Origin: Scylla paramamosain
Lineage: Eukaryota > Arthropoda > Malacostraca > Decapoda > Portunidae
Reading direction: 5' to 3'
Assembly: GCF_035594125.1 (NCBI RefSeq)
Contig: NC_087181.1
Span: forward strand, 11,461,317 to 11,525,316
DNA: 64,000 nt
The notes under the pieces are model-generated. The model saw nothing but the letters and a program-made list of their open reading frames with translations. It did not search any database and was not told where the DNA came from. Positions 42,155 through 55,867 of the stretch are shown here, in pieces. A program made the position numbers and the translations under genes. How positions within the stretch are numbered: position 1 is the first letter of the stretch; each line of letters starts with the position of its first letter.

Positions 42155-42829
42155 ATCAAATCTCTTCATGTGATTCATCTTATTCCTGCCTGTGTGATAA
42201 TGTATGTGTATACTTGATTGTGTTCTGCTGGCTCCTCACCGCTGCTGCTGTGGCCAAGGAGCAGGCTGGCTCAGTCTGAGGGGGAGGGTTTCAACAAACC
42301 ACTGATGTGTCCTGGTTATGTTCGGTGGTACATTTTTGGCAAGTCACATCCCGGTGATTTCAAGAAACTTGCGGGATTGCTTTTCTAAACTGCATTTTCT
42401 GAAGAGTACAGACACTGAATCATTACTGATGTCGCCATCAAGATCTTGACATTGTGAGTGTTTTGTCAATTAACCAAGGTCAGGAAATCTAGAATAATCC
42501 TACGTAATACTGTAACTAATTTGGTTGGCCTCAGGGGTGATGCACCTGGTTTGGGGGTTAAGGTCGGATTTGCTGGTTGGCGGTACCTACGAGATTGTTT
42601 AATGGCAGTTAAGGGACTGCGGGCAGTTGCGCGATACAGTATTGCGCAAGAATTGAGTCGAGGCTTCGCGAGTGGCTGCCCGAACCGTGCCAGGCAACTA
42701 TCGGAAATTATGTAAATAAATGAGCTGAGAAATCAATGCAGAATTTGTTCAAAACAATTCGAGATCAATCAGTTTAAAACAATTTCGTCTTGAGATGAAG
42801 AGGATCCAGTTTTCCTAGAGTTTAGCGGC

Positions 42830-43200
42830 CATTTCTGAAGAATGAAGCGACGGGTTTGGTCAGATTGTATTGCGTTGGTCAGCGAGGGTCAGTCACTCAC
42901 CCCATGCATCGGCCGGCACAAGTATGTTGCATGCGGCGTGGAGGAAAAAGTACGTACGTTTGCGTTCTTGTAATGTATTCTTATTGATTCCCTAGTGCCA
43001 GGGAGAGCCGCCAGGTGAGAGTAGCAAGGCGGGCGCCTCAATTGAAGTCAGTTGCCCGCCAGCCGCTGCGGAGGGAGCACCAGGCGGCGGGGAGCACGTG
43101 GATCCCATGCTGCCCCTGTGATCGCCTCCCGTGCCATTGTAGTTTAGGTATGTTGCCATCCCCGTCGCCAGCTGATGCTTTGTGGCTGAACTCGCATTGA
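42830..43200. promoter_or_regulatory. CpG-rich patch, possible promoter / first exon
   Basis: GC- and CpG-rich unique sequence (GGCGGGCGCC, GCCGCTGCGGAGGG) in an AT-rich surrounding, with a donor-like CCGCCAG|GTGAGAG at 43015 on the plus strand. No coding exon identified downstream. Confidence 0.25.
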
Positions 43201-43374
43201 CACCTGTGGCCAGAATATATTAAGTATTGATAGTGATGGAAGAGATCTGAATGATCAGCAGCCAATCCAGTAATTTTCGGGTAGTTAGGTAGTTATGTTA
43301 AATTAGATGCACATCATTACCATCGTCATGATTTCGCTCTATCTCCTTACTTTTCTTTACAGGATTGGATGTAA

Positions 43375-43510
43375 GTTAAATTACGTTACATTACCTAATC
43401 TAACTTAATATAACCTAACCTAAAATAACTAAACTCAGCTAACCTTAGCCAAACCAACTTAACCTATCATAACTTTTATCCATACTAACCTAACCTGACC
43501 TTGCCCAAAA
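43375..43510. repeat. Degenerate (CCTAA)n, TTAGG-type
   Basis: ACCTAACCTAAAATAACTAA-like units, about 130 bases. Confidence 0.7.
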
Positions 43511-43778
43511 GTAGATATAGTGGCTAAATACAAAATGACAGGAATGCAATCACTGACAGAAAACGACAAGCACATGAAAAACTTGTAAGAAATATTAGCA
43601 AATGTATATAAGAAAGGAGAGTCCTTTATTTTTAGCTCAGATATTTGACTTCTATTTACGTTCTATTCATTGTTCTCAAAATCAGCTGATGTGTACTTAC
43701 ACCATCCCATCTTGTCTTGTATAAATTTTTTTTTTTTTTATTTGTTGATCATCTTCGTCTCTGTTACTTTCAATGATT

Positions 43779-44118
43779 CTGGTGAAATTATCGGGGTTTG
43801 CAAAGAGTGCTTTTATGATTCCAGTGATGATTTAAGACGTCGTTTTTACGTTCAAAGGTATTTTCTTGCTTCTGATAATAGTTTAATAGAGTTTACTAGA
43901 AGTTCTTGTGGTTTTCAGGGGGTTTTTATGATTCTAGTGAAAGTTTAACAAAAATTCTACACCATGGTAATGTAGTAAACTTGTGGGCGTTCTTTTGACT
44001 TTCAAGGGTATTTTCATTGTTTTAATTATAGCTTATTGAAAATTCCCGTGGTTTTTAAGGGTTTTTCATGATCCGAGTGAAAATTTAACAAGGCCTTTGA
44101 AAATAGTCTATGAGAGAA
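43779..44118. repeat. Dispersed repeat with TTTTATGATTCTAGTGAAAGTT core
   Basis: Three imperfect units of the type TTTTCAGGGGGTTTTTATGA then TTCTAGTGAAAGTTTAACAA. The end AAGGCCTTTGAAAATAGTCT is the inverted form of the MITE interior at 21850. A related block lies at 59640-59812. Confidence 0.6.
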
Positions 44119-44248
44119 CGAAAGTGAGAATACAAGTCACACTCCCTGTCAGCTTGCGTGGACGTGACAGCGTGACATAAGCGGGAAGCAATCGTTAGGG
44201 GTCTGTCACAAGCCAGGTGAGACCCACACCTGTTGGCTTGTTCACCTT

Positions 44249-44252
<4 letters not shown>

Positions 44253-44297
<45 letters not shown>
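44253..44297. repeat. (TC)n microsatellite
   Basis: About 22 TC units. Confidence 0.9.
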
Positions 44298-44301
<4 letters not shown>

Positions 44302-44636
44302 ATTCATGGTAATCTCGCCCAACACAACATTCCTCTCAAAATAACTGCATATCTCACACCGTTACCACATGTTAGTAATCTTTATTGCTTCTAGTGTGTG
44401 ACGTGTTGTAGAGACGAATAACTGAAATATAATTTGTTAATATAACCTCGTACCAATTTTATTAACTTTTTCTAATTTTGTTGTCCAGAGATACTCAGAA
44501 TTTTATTAATATTTTGCCGCATTTCTGATATGAATGTAGTGAATAAATAGATTGATTGATTGGTAAATAGATTGACAGACAGATAGATAGATATATTTAT
44601 TGGTGTACATAAATGTTAGCCATACTGTATCTCGTT

Positions 44637-44737
<101 letters not shown>

Positions 44738-45897
44738 TTAATTCTCTCCCTGTACTCTCGCATATCCACCCCTCTCTGCATTCACTTTCACTCGCCCTCC
44801 TCATTCTCTTCACCTGCACTGCATTAAACTCTCCCACAGCCCCTCTCCCTTCTGCTCTCACACTCCCTCCGCCCTCTCACTCCCTCTCCCTCTCTCCCTT
44901 CACACGTGTTCCCAGGCGGTTACAGTGTTGCCACATCTCTCTCTCTTTTCCTCTCTCACTCACTACTTCCTTCATTCATCCATTTTTTACCGTTATTTCT
45001 TCATGCTTTGTTATTCATTCTTGGTTTATTGTTTTATTTTGTCGTTCTTCTCTTTAATGTCCGTGCGTATGATTTTGAAGGATATATTAGGAAGTATGTG
45101 GTTTTAATCATAATATTGCAAGGCTATCGTGCCGAGAGGAATCAAAATTATGAAAAGGATCGCAGGGGGATTTTAAGAAGAGTGAGAGATTTAAGAGGAG
45201 GATAATTAAGAAAACTAATAAAGATGATAAGGCAGAGAGATTGTGAATAGTGAAGGATTTTCAAACCAAGACAAAGGAAGGATAGGATAGCGTGCATCGT
45301 TTGTGGGGGAAAAAAAAGGAAATTCTATGAAAGACAGTAGTAAAATAGAATGAAGCAAATAAGTTTGTGGGGAAAAAGGGAGATGAAACAGAAGATAGAG
45401 TAAAATGTTTTGTGAAGAAGGAAAGTTGAGACAGAAGTAAGAGAAACTGAAAATAAAGTCTAGAATAAACGAATTAATAAATTAACAAATACAATGAGTA
45501 GAACATATAAGATAAAAAAGGGTATCTGAAGTAAAGCTTACGAAAAAAAAAAAAACATGCATACCTACAAACAAAGGAAACAAAGAGTAGCATTAAAACT
45601 AGAAAAAAGAAAGACAGAACCGAACCAAGGCTCAAACAAACCAGCTCAGCATTATAAGAAAATATGTATCGACTTGGTTCCTTTCATTCTTTCTTTTTCT
45701 TTGTGTGTGGTGGTTTTCAAGGAACTTTTAGAACTGGAAGTGCGCTAACAATTTTCACAAGTACCACGAAATGCTCGGTGAGGTTTTCAAAGCGTAGCGG
45801 ATTACTGTCAGTGAGCGAGCGAGTGAACGAACTAGCGAGCGAACCAGCGAGCGATGAGTTTCCGGAATGAATTAGTCACCCAGTCAGTTCAGCGAAA

Positions 45898-46350
45898 TAT
45901 TTGTGCTTTCTGAAAAATAGCGATAAAAAAAAGAACCTTCGCACATGCACTAAGGTTTTACGAAAGTGGTCTAGAATGTGTGTTAATAATTGAACTAAGT
46001 GTAGCCATGTTCCTTTGTGTATTATGAGTTACTTAAAAAATAGTCTTTTTTGAAACTAACAATAAAAAAGAACCTTGGCATATGTATTAAGGCTTTACGA
46101 AAGTTGTCTTTGAGTGTGTATTAATAAATGCACTAAGTCTAGCTGTGTTCCTTTGCGTGCATTATGAGTCTTGGTCTAAAAGAAAAAAAAAATAATAATG
46201 TGCCTTTCTGAAAATAGCAATAAAAAAAATAAAAAATCTTTGCACAGCACTAAGGTCAACGAAAGTTGTGTTGAGTGTACGTTAATAATTGAATGAAGTC
46301 TAGGCATGTTACTTTGCGTTCATTATGATTCTTGGTAAAAAATAAATTAA
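45898..46350. repeat. ~147-154-bp tandem array, 3 copies
   Basis: Units with CTGAAAATAGCAATAAAAAA, CACTAAGG, TACGAAAGTTGT and GTTCCTTTGCGTGCATTATG begin at about 45900, 46046 and 46200. Confidence 0.85.
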
Positions 46351-46464
46351 ATGAGATAAACAATACAAAAATCAAATAAATGAATAAATAAATACGAAGA
46401 TAAAAGTCTCGGTCTTGGTTTTGTCTTTTTTTTTAGTTCCATTGAATATAATGATTATCCGTGA

Positions 46465-46545
46465 CGGTGAAGAGAAAGAATACAAAGGAATTCGTAGGAA
46501 GAACGAACAGCACCTTACCTGTTGGTCCTCACGAGGTTGTCTGTG
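46465..46545 (-). mobile_element. LINE 3' tail fragment
   Basis: GAATACAAAGGAATTCG then GAACAGCACCTTACCTGTTG and GTCCTCACGAGGTTGTCTGT parallels the inverted 3' tail of the element at 4571-5046 (GAATACAAAGG, AAACAGCAACAGACC, TTTGGTC). Confidence 0.5.
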
Positions 46546-47089
46546 ATCTTTGTTTAAAGTTTGGCATGTAGGATGGTACAGGCGAAGAGAAAGAAGAGGA
46601 ATAGGTGGAAGAATGGACGAGAAAGAAGACGAAGAGACAAGGAGGAGGAGGAGAAGAAGGAGAAGGAGGAGGAGTGGGACGAGGAGAAGGTATAGAAAGA
46701 AGAAAACTGAGAAAGAATGATAAATATGCTGTCACAAGAGAGAGGGAAAAAAGAGAAAAGAAAGGAAAATGCAAAGAAAAATTAAATAAAAGAAGTAAGA
46801 GAGGAAAAATTAATGCAAGCCAATACGAAGAGCAAAAATAGAAAAAAAACAACACTTGAGCGTGTGTACAGTAATTCCAACTTGCCTCGACACCAGAGAG
46901 CCAAAAGAATCAACGAGGATCTTAATTTTAGTAGTTTTTAATCTTTAATGTCAAGAATTCTGGTCAATGGGGAAAAAGAAAGAAAAAGAAAAATAATGGG
47001 AAAAAAATCAGGCCATTCAACTTCCCTTTCACAAAAAAAGAAAAAAACAAAGAAAGAAAAAAACAACAACGAAGAACAAAAGCGGATAA

Positions 47090-47270
47090 AGAGTTCTAGA
47101 GTTTACCAGTGAAAGGGATGAAAGAGTGAAGGTAACGGTTAACTCTTGCTATAGTGAGGCGGACAGAATAATGAAAGTGCGTAGAATGTCTCGTATTCTA
47201 GATAGATGCGAAAGAATGAACGTACTAGTTAACTTTTGTATTACGAAGATGGACAGGATAAAGAGAATCA
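47090..47270 (+). repeat. Interspersed repeat R, copy 3 (two half-units)
   Basis: TTTACCAGTGAAAGGGATGA then AACGGTTAACTCTTGCTATA, and a second diverged half with GTACTAGTTAACTTTTGTAT and GATGGACAGGATAA. Confidence 0.7.
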
Positions 47271-47295
47271 ATAGAAAAAAAAAAACTGTATTTTA

Positions 47296-47575
47296 GATTA
47301 TGATTCAAGGATAATATAAATGAACATACTGGTAACTGAGGTGTGCAGAATAATGAAGTCCTGTAATCCTTTATATTATATTATGATTCAAAGCACCCGT
47401 GTTAAATGCTCTCTTTCCTTCCAGAATCTCACTATCAAATTACGATTCAAGTATGATATAAATGAACGGACTGATAACTGAAGTGTTCAAGATAATGAGT
47501 TCCTGTATTCAAAGCACCTGCATCATTCCTTCCTTGCTTTCCTCGTGACTCCTGCTCTCTTCCTTTCCAGAACCT
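47296..47575. repeat. ~140-bp tandem duplication
   Basis: GATTCAAGGATAATATAAATGAAC at 47305 and GATTCAAGTATGATATAAATGAAC at 47443, each ending in CTTTCCAGAA(T/C)CTCAC. Confidence 0.75.
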
Positions 47576-47811
47576 CACGCCGTGCCTAAAACAACAATCA
47601 TGTGCCTTATTTAATGAGTGATCGCGTTGCCTTGCTGTCGTCTTCTACCTCATCCTTCCCTCACACTCTACAGACCAGGTAAGTGCCGTTCACTATAATT
47701 TTGCCATAGAAGACGGGAGCCACGGGGACACAGTAACTCCTGCCACTGACTGATGCTCTTACTCGCTGGCTCGTCTATGTATTCGCGCCTTGTTTTGAAA
47801 CGTGTGGTAAT

Positions 47812-47833
47812 GGTGTGTGTGTGTGTGTGTGTG

Positions 47834-47919
<86 letters not shown>
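47812..47919. repeat. (TG)n microsatellite
   Basis: Over 100 bases of TG with two short breaks. Confidence 0.95.
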
Positions 47920-47920
<1 letters not shown>

Positions 47921-48068
47921 TGTGTTAGTGAGTACTCAAGAGATAGATAGTTAGATAGATAAATAGATAGATAGATAGGTAGGTAGACAGAAAGGTAGGT
48001 AGTTATGTAAATAGATAAACATACCTCTTTTATAGACTTTCCTTGCTTTCTTCACAAAGTTTTGGTAT

Positions 48069-48072
<4 letters not shown>

Positions 48073-48143
<71 letters not shown>
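48073..48143. repeat. (TC)n microsatellite
   Basis: About 35 TC units. Confidence 0.9.
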
Positions 48144-48148
<5 letters not shown>

Positions 48149-48654
48149 TTCACTCTCTCTCTCTCTCTCCCTTGTTATTCCCGGGTCTGCAAAAGTGAAC
48201 AGTGCAGTCGCTTCGTTCATTACTCAGTGCTTAGTTATTTATACGTCTTGCACATGCACCTAACACTTGGCAGCCCAGCCCACCCCAGTCCAGCCCAGCC
48301 CAGCCCAGTCCAACACAGTATAGTCCAATCGATACCCCCTCCCCTCCTCACCTGTCCCTGTATATACCTGCCCAACTCCATCTCTGTCCCCCTGTCCCCT
48401 TCTCTCATGCCTCTGGTCAATACAAGAAACAGTGCCACATTCCTGCGTCCTCGTGTCGTGATGTGATGTAATGGCGAGTTTGATGTAACGTTTCCCTTGA
48501 TGCTCAGCGAAGTGTCCGGAGGCTTAGCCCTCGTGTTCGTGTTGTTTGTTTTTATTTCGTTGACTGGGGAATAGATGGCGTTGGGAAGTATGCATAGACC
48601 AGTAGGAATGTTAGGTTAGGTTAGTTTTGTATTTTAGGAGAGAGAGATGGCGTT

Positions 48655-48810
<156 letters not shown>

Positions 48811-49342
48811 ATCATAGGAACAAAAGCATGATAAATGAGGAGGAGGAGAAGGAACTGTGAGGTTATTGCACTTGGTTAGGTGAGGTTACGTTAGTTTTGA
48901 TTAGGTTAAGTTACGTTAGGGACATTTCTACACCTCTTTTTTTTGCAGATATGAAGGAAAAGGGAGAGGAAGGATGAGGAACTGTTAAGGTAATAGGTAC
49001 CAAGAGGAGGAGGAGGAGGAGGAGGAAATGTTAAGATTATAGGTAGGTTACGTCGGATTATTTTCTACACCTCTTTCTACCAGTATGAAGGAGAACGAGG
49101 AAGAGAAGAAAAAAGGAAGAAAAGAAGGAGGGAAAAATAATATGAAGGCAGTACGTAGGTTGTATAATGAGTCCAGCAGTGCAGTAATGAATGCCTCACT
49201 TCATTAATATCTCAAAGCCAAACAGAAGCAATCAATCAATGGGATTTTTACAACTTGTGAGAGAAAAAAAGAGACCGGGGAGAGAAAAAAAATCAACGAG
49301 TAAAGGAGAGGAATTAGTACCGAGCTGGAATGCAAACACCAT

Positions 49343-49462
<120 letters not shown>

Positions 49463-49659
49463 ATTACCATTCATATCCATTCATTACTAAACCCATTCCA
49501 TGCAGAAAATTAATTGAGAATAACCTAACCTAACCTAACTTGACCCCCGTCCCCCCACACACACACACACGACCACCACCACCACCACCACCACCACCAT
49601 CACCACCACTCTCTACCTTTATTGAGTGAGTACCAACTGTGCACCTCACCTCGCCTCAC

Positions 49660-49761
49660 CTTCCTTGATCAATAGACTCATTCTTGCCCACCAGCCGAAG
49701 CTTTCTGAGTGAGGCGTGAAGAGTCTGCCAATGGCCTTGGATGTGTGACGCACGGACGTAG
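49660..49761 (-). CDS. Possible internal coding exon (102 bp), unidentified
   Basis: On the minus strand a C-rich tract ending CCCCCAG|CTACG and a donor GGAAG|GTGAGGCG bound 102 bases. Two of three frames are open; one reads SKAIGRLFTPHSESFGWWAR. No family recognised and no neighbouring exon found, so it could be a chance splice-site pair. Confidence 0.2.
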
Positions 49762-49904
49762 CTGGGGGAGGAGAAGGGGGAGGGAAGGAAACACAAGGAA
49801 ATACAAAGAAAGGATAAATAGTAGTGGGTCTTGGTTCTGCTTATGTGGTTGTTTGTGTTAAGTTGTGTTTGCCTAGTTTAGAGTGTTAGTTGTTAGGTGT
49901 TAAT

Positions 49905-50165
49905 GGAGGACGAAGAGAAGGAGGAGGAGGAGGAGGAGGAGGAGGAGGAGGAGGAGGAGGAGGAGGGAAAGGGGAAGAGGAAGAGGGAGAGGAGGAGGAG
50001 GAGGGAAAAAAAAAGAGAAAAGGGAAGAGACTGCCGACGAAGAAACAATGAAAAAGAAGAAAGAGGAGGAGGAAGCAGAAAAGGAAAAAAAAATAAAGAG
50101 AAAGAGGAATACAAAGAAAAGAAAAGGAGAAAGCGTGGAAAGAGAAAAGGGCAATGGTGAGGAGG
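49905..50165. repeat. (GAG)n and purine-rich tract
   Basis: (GAG)n at 49919-49966 then GAAA/GGAA mixtures. Confidence 0.85.
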
Positions 50166-50462
50166 AAATAAAAAAAAAGAAAAGAAGATAAATGAAGAGG
50201 AACAAAACAGAAGAACAAGAACATGAATAAAAAAAAATTATGTATGTATGATATGTATGCGTATATATGTCCGTGCGTGTGTGAATAACAATAACTTTTT
50301 CTCCCTATGACAAGTCGAGGTCAGCTTTATATAGTATTCCCTGACGCCCACAACTCGTCCAAACATACCCTTTTATATTCACTGGTATGGAAGGATGTGT
50401 AGGGAAGGCACGTCAGGTAAAGGTGCGTCCGATATCCATTAGCAGACATTGAGATAGGTGTG

Positions 50463-50720
50463 TAGGGTAGGTTAGGTTAGTTTGGTTAGGCTAGGTTGGG
50501 TTAGGTAGGTTGGGTTAGGATCGGGTTAGATTGGGTTAAGTTATGTTAGGTTAGATTATGTTAGGTTGTTAAATTACGTTAGGTTAGATTAGGTTGAATT
50601 AGGTTAGGTTAAATTAGGTTAAGTTAGGTTAGATTAAATTAGGTTAGGTTAAGTTAGGTTAGATTAGGTTAAGTTAGGATAGATTAGGTTTGGGTAGGTT
50701 AGGTTAGATTAGGATAGGCT
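50463..50720. repeat. Interstitial degenerate (TTAGG)n
   Basis: GGTTAGGTTAGTTTGGTTAG-like units for about 255 bases with TTAGATTAGG and TTAAGTTAGG variants. Confidence 0.85.
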
Positions 50721-50919
50721 TGGGCATGTACATAAGGCAAATACATGAAGGTCACTACCAGTCCATACCTTGAGTCAGTGGCAGGGCACGTATTGACTAA
50801 GGCAAGGGGAGACACAGGCTGCGAGATGAATAATGCAGGCCAGTGTTGCGTGAGGAGGAGTGCTTAGCTCCTCACCTTCGCCTCAAGGGACGTGCGGGGA
50901 CCTTGCCTTATTAACACGT

Positions 50920-51400
50920 CCTCTACCTCCTCTCACTTAGATTTCGTAATTAATTCTAAATGCTAGATATTTTGTTTCCTTCACTGTTTAGATTTCGTAA
51001 TTAACTCTTTTATTGCTAGGTCCCTGTTTTTTTAATATTCCTTTTATCTCCCCTTATTTAGATTTCTTACTTAGATATTTTGTTTCCCACACACTGTCTA
51101 GATTTCGTAATTAACTCTTTTATTGCTAGATATTTTGTTTCTTTTAAAATGTCCTCCATCTCACCTCACTTAGATTTCGTAATTGATTTCTATTGCTTTT
51201 TTGTTTCCACTCCACTGTCTATATTTCGTGATTAACTCCTCCATTGCTAGATATTTTGTTTCATGTAGTCATTTGCTACTTTACCTTTTTAACACGTTCT
51301 CCACCTCACCTTACCTAGATCTCGTAATTAACTCCTTCGCTCTAACATGTTTTTCCCCCTCACTGTCTAGACTTCATAATGAACCCTTCTACTGTTTTTT
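50920..51400. repeat. ~50-bp / ~110-bp tandem array
   Basis: TAGATTTCGTAATTAACTC and TATTGCTAGATATTTTGTTT alternate about eight times. It begins next to a perfect 8-bp hairpin, GTGAGGAG..CTCCTCAC at about 50849-50874. Confidence 0.8.
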
Positions 51401-51626
51401 TCTATAATCACACGCGGCATTTCAAACACTTACGGCATTCAAACACTTTGCATTGTTAATACTATATTGTACATATTTTTTTTTGCTAAAACACTCAATA
51501 TTTAGTTAATAATTTGAATCTCAGCTCACGCCACACAAAGCAATGTTATCCCCGCTGCTCAGTCTGAAATAAATATGCACCGAACCATCCCTTCATACGA
51601 TGCATGTAATATTTATAACGACATTC

Positions 51627-51910
51627 TTTCCTGTCATATCTTGTTGGCTAAAAAAGTCATTATCAAGTCTATTCTGCTCACAGTCAAACCAGCAGTCACT
51701 CCTATGCGTTTCTGAGTAAGTGACACAGTGTTTTCTCTTCCTACACGAAAAGAGTCTTTCCTGTCATATCCTAATAGCTAAAAGAAAAAAAAAAACAAAT
51801 ATATATAGTCTTTAGATTACCAAGTCTCTTCCATTCACAGTCCAAGGAACAGCCACTCTTATGAACTTCTGAATACGTGATACAGTGCTCTTTCTTCCCA
51901 CATGACAAGA
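51627..51910. repeat. ~130-bp tandem duplication
   Basis: TTCCTGTCATATCTTGTTGG at 51628 and TTCCTGTCATATCCTAATAG at 51758, with matching downstream CACTCCTATG..TTCTGA blocks. Confidence 0.75.
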
Positions 51911-52143
51911 TTCTTCAGCAAATGGAATGTTTGGTAATACGAGCGTCTTTACTGTGCGTCTGGTGAGGTTTATGGCGCGAGGGAGCGGTGTGCGGTGGCC
52001 CAGAGGTGAGAGGCAACGTGTTAACAAGAGCAGCGTTTTGTCCTCCCCGCTTCTGCCTCTAATAATAGTGTTGTGCTGTGTAGTGTATCCCTCATTCCTC
52101 ATGCTTAGTTCTGGGAAGGCGCAAAACACATTGACACGCGCGC

Positions 52144-52393
<250 letters not shown>

Positions 52394-53150
52394 TCCCCTT
52401 CCTTGTCGTGTATATTTACCAGTTTATAACGACAATTAAAACTTTGATTGTACATGATTATAGATTTCTTACACTCCTCTTCCTCCTTCCCCTCTCACTA
52501 CCTCATCCTAGAGTGCTGTATATTGTATTACTAATCCGCAGTGTTATTAAGGAGTTCTGGAACGTGTGTCTTGGCAAATGAGAGGGCAGAGAAGAGAAGC
52601 AGAGAAACAGCGTTGCAATCTGAGCCTAGTGCGCCGAGTAAGTGAAACGCGGCAGGTTTGTACCGTAGTGTTTTTTTTCTGGGCCACCGAGTTGTGGCTT
52701 ACTCGCGGTGACTTGCTGGCTGAGTGACTGAATTTCCCTACGTGTGGTGTTCTGGGCTGGCTGTTCTCTTTGTGTTGTTTGTACGTAGGGTTCCCGCAGT
52801 GAAAATTGAGAGGTAGAAGTCCAGAAGGAATTAAGAGGAGCAAAAAAGAATTAGAACAGAGGAGGAAACAGTTAAAAGGAAGGAGTTAAGAGTTATAGAA
52901 GGCAATAAATATGGGTTAAGAAGCAGAAGGTAATATAGAAGTGTTAAAAGGAATGAGAGTAGAGTGAAAAGGAAAGAGTTGGGCGTTTGAGAGGAGTCGA
53001 GAAAGGTAAAGTCGAAATTTATAGCTTCGTGTTATTAAAAAAAAAAGTGTACGTGCATTTTTAAAGCGCAATTTGACGGCAATTGACATTTTTTAAGAAT
53101 TATCCATTTATAACCGTCTTAAATTTCTATTGCTCGGGAAATGGCGAAGA

Positions 53151-53832
<682 letters not shown>

Positions 53833-54468
53833 CTACATCCCTTCTACATCCCCGCACACACAAGCTACTCACATATCCGATACATTCCCGAAGGTCACAG
53901 AGGCAGCCAGCTTGCCAGACAACTCTGCTCTTTGTGTGCAGGTGGCGGAGGGATCAGGATAGCGTGGTGTTGGTGAATAGTTTAGAACGGTCCTCTGGTT
54001 CCCTCCGGCGGTGTGTGAGACTAGCCTATGTACAGTGTCCGTCTGAATTTATGTTCTTTCACGCCTTTGCTGTTTTATGTGTCCTGACCTCCTCTTTTAT
54101 TGCCCAATTTCATGTGTTTTTTCTTCTCTTTTTTATATATTTTCTATTTAAGTCTTTTTTTTCTACCTTTTTTTCTGTCTCTTGTTTTTTTTTCTCTTCC
54201 TATTTCTGTTACGGTGTTGTTTTTACTTTTTTTTTTTTCTCGTTTATGTGCTTTTCTTTGTGTGATCTCTGTTTTTTTTTTTTTTTTTGCCTATTTTTTT
54301 CTGTTCCGTTCGTATGTTCTTTTCGCCTATTTTGTGAATATTTTTCTTTGTTTTTCTATCTTTATTCGCTGTCGTCCTCATTTCCCTTCTCCTTTCTCTT
54401 TCACTCCCCCTCTTCCACCCTCTCCCTCCTCTCTTTCTCCCTACCTATACACCCATGTTTCATCACCC

Positions 54469-54505
<37 letters not shown>

Positions 54506-55078
54506 GTTAAGTAATCAACAAGGGAGTAACTACTTGATCCCTCTATAAAAAGCGTGACAAGGATTACTAGATCGATACTGAATGACGACATGTTGAGGGA
54601 AGGCAGGGCAGAGGTGAGGCGCTGAAAGGTGTACTCTAGTGGCCGTGAACTGAAGTACATGACGTGATAGAGATCGGCAGTGTTCATTAGAGGCATTTGT
54701 TCTTTCTTGTAGATTGTCAGGTGGGGTTAAAAAGAGATGACAGTGGATTTTGAAAGTTTGGTGCTATTGGTGTTATGTTTAAGATTGACAGGCGTTATAA
54801 GAAAAAAGGTATTAATGAATTTTTTAAAGATTTATTATTGTTTTTATGTTCATAAGAGACGTTTGTTCTTTGTTGTAGATCGACAGGTAAGATTGAAAGG
54901 AAGGGTTAGTGAATGTTAAAGTCTTTAATTGTGTTGTAGTAATGTTGTTATTATGAACGTGTGTATTGAAAAGATAGTTTGGTAAGTTTATTTTTTTTAT
55001 TGAGGTTTTATATTTCAGGTGTAGGTAGAACTTAAAAGAAAAGATAAAAAGGATCTTTCATCATACTGTCTACCCATG

Positions 55079-55079
<1 letters not shown>
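53833..55079. other. No gene seen
   Basis: Unique sequence at 53833-54090, a T-rich stretch at 54090-54420, (AC)n at 54472-54501, and a partly repeated block with TTTGTTCTTTCTTGTAGATT at 54698 and TTTGTTCTTTGTTGTAGATC at 54862. Confidence 0.6.

Positions 55080-55138
<59 letters not shown>
55080..55138. repeat. (AC)n microsatellite
   Basis: 29 AC units. Confidence 0.95.
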
Positions 55139-55141
<3 letters not shown>

Positions 55142-55644
55142 TTGAATGAGGCAAGTAGTCGAGTTAGTAATTGTCAGTAGTAGATATTGAATTTAAAGCA
55201 AACTTTATTGCATTCCTTTCTATATTTAGCCGCATGTGAGTTTTTATACAATGAGAGTCACTTAGAAAAAGAAGAAAAGAAAAAGAAAAGAAAAAGGAAG
55301 GAATGAAAACAAGAAAATAAATGCATTCAAGTCACATAAAACAATAAATAAAAATAAAGTAGAAATAGTAAGTGACTGAAATGAATTGAAATGATGAAAC
55401 AAACCAATGAAAATTAAAGAAAAAGTAAGTAGATGTAAATATGATAGAAATAACACAAAGTAAAACTGATTAGTGGTTGATATTAAATAAAGTAAAAAAG
55501 CAAAAAAATCTGTAAAGTAAAAGTAAAGTTAACTAAAGATAAAGACACAGAACCAATGTCTTTTTCTTAATTCATGACAGGAAGCACCACAAACCTTTAC
55601 ACGGAATAGAAACAGTTAAAAAAATAGAAAATAAAGAAAAGCTA

Positions 55645-55647
<3 letters not shown>

Positions 55648-55730
<83 letters not shown>

Positions 55731-55781
55731 ACGTCATAGTGTTAAAATATTCATTGATTCATTGACTCAGGAAGGTTGGTG

Positions 55782-55813
<32 letters not shown>

Positions 55814-55816
55814 GAG

Positions 55817-55863
<47 letters not shown>
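55648..55863. repeat. (TC)n then (GA)n facing arrays
   Basis: (TC)n at 55648-55728 and (GA)n at 55782-55863; complementary arms about 55 bases apart. Confidence 0.95.

Positions 55864-55867
<4 letters not shown>

Noticed and set aside
42458..42715. 85-codon frame just after the SMARCAD1 poly(A) signal
   Set aside because: No family features, no Kozak context or partner exons.
47573..47680. Exon-like segment between TTTCCAG and GACCAG|GTAAGTG
   Set aside because: All three frames contain stops and the left part belongs to a ~140-bp tandem duplication.
51812..52129. 105-codon minus-strand frame with varied residues
   Set aside because: It spans a ~130-bp tandem duplication and shows no domain or splice context; probably chance.
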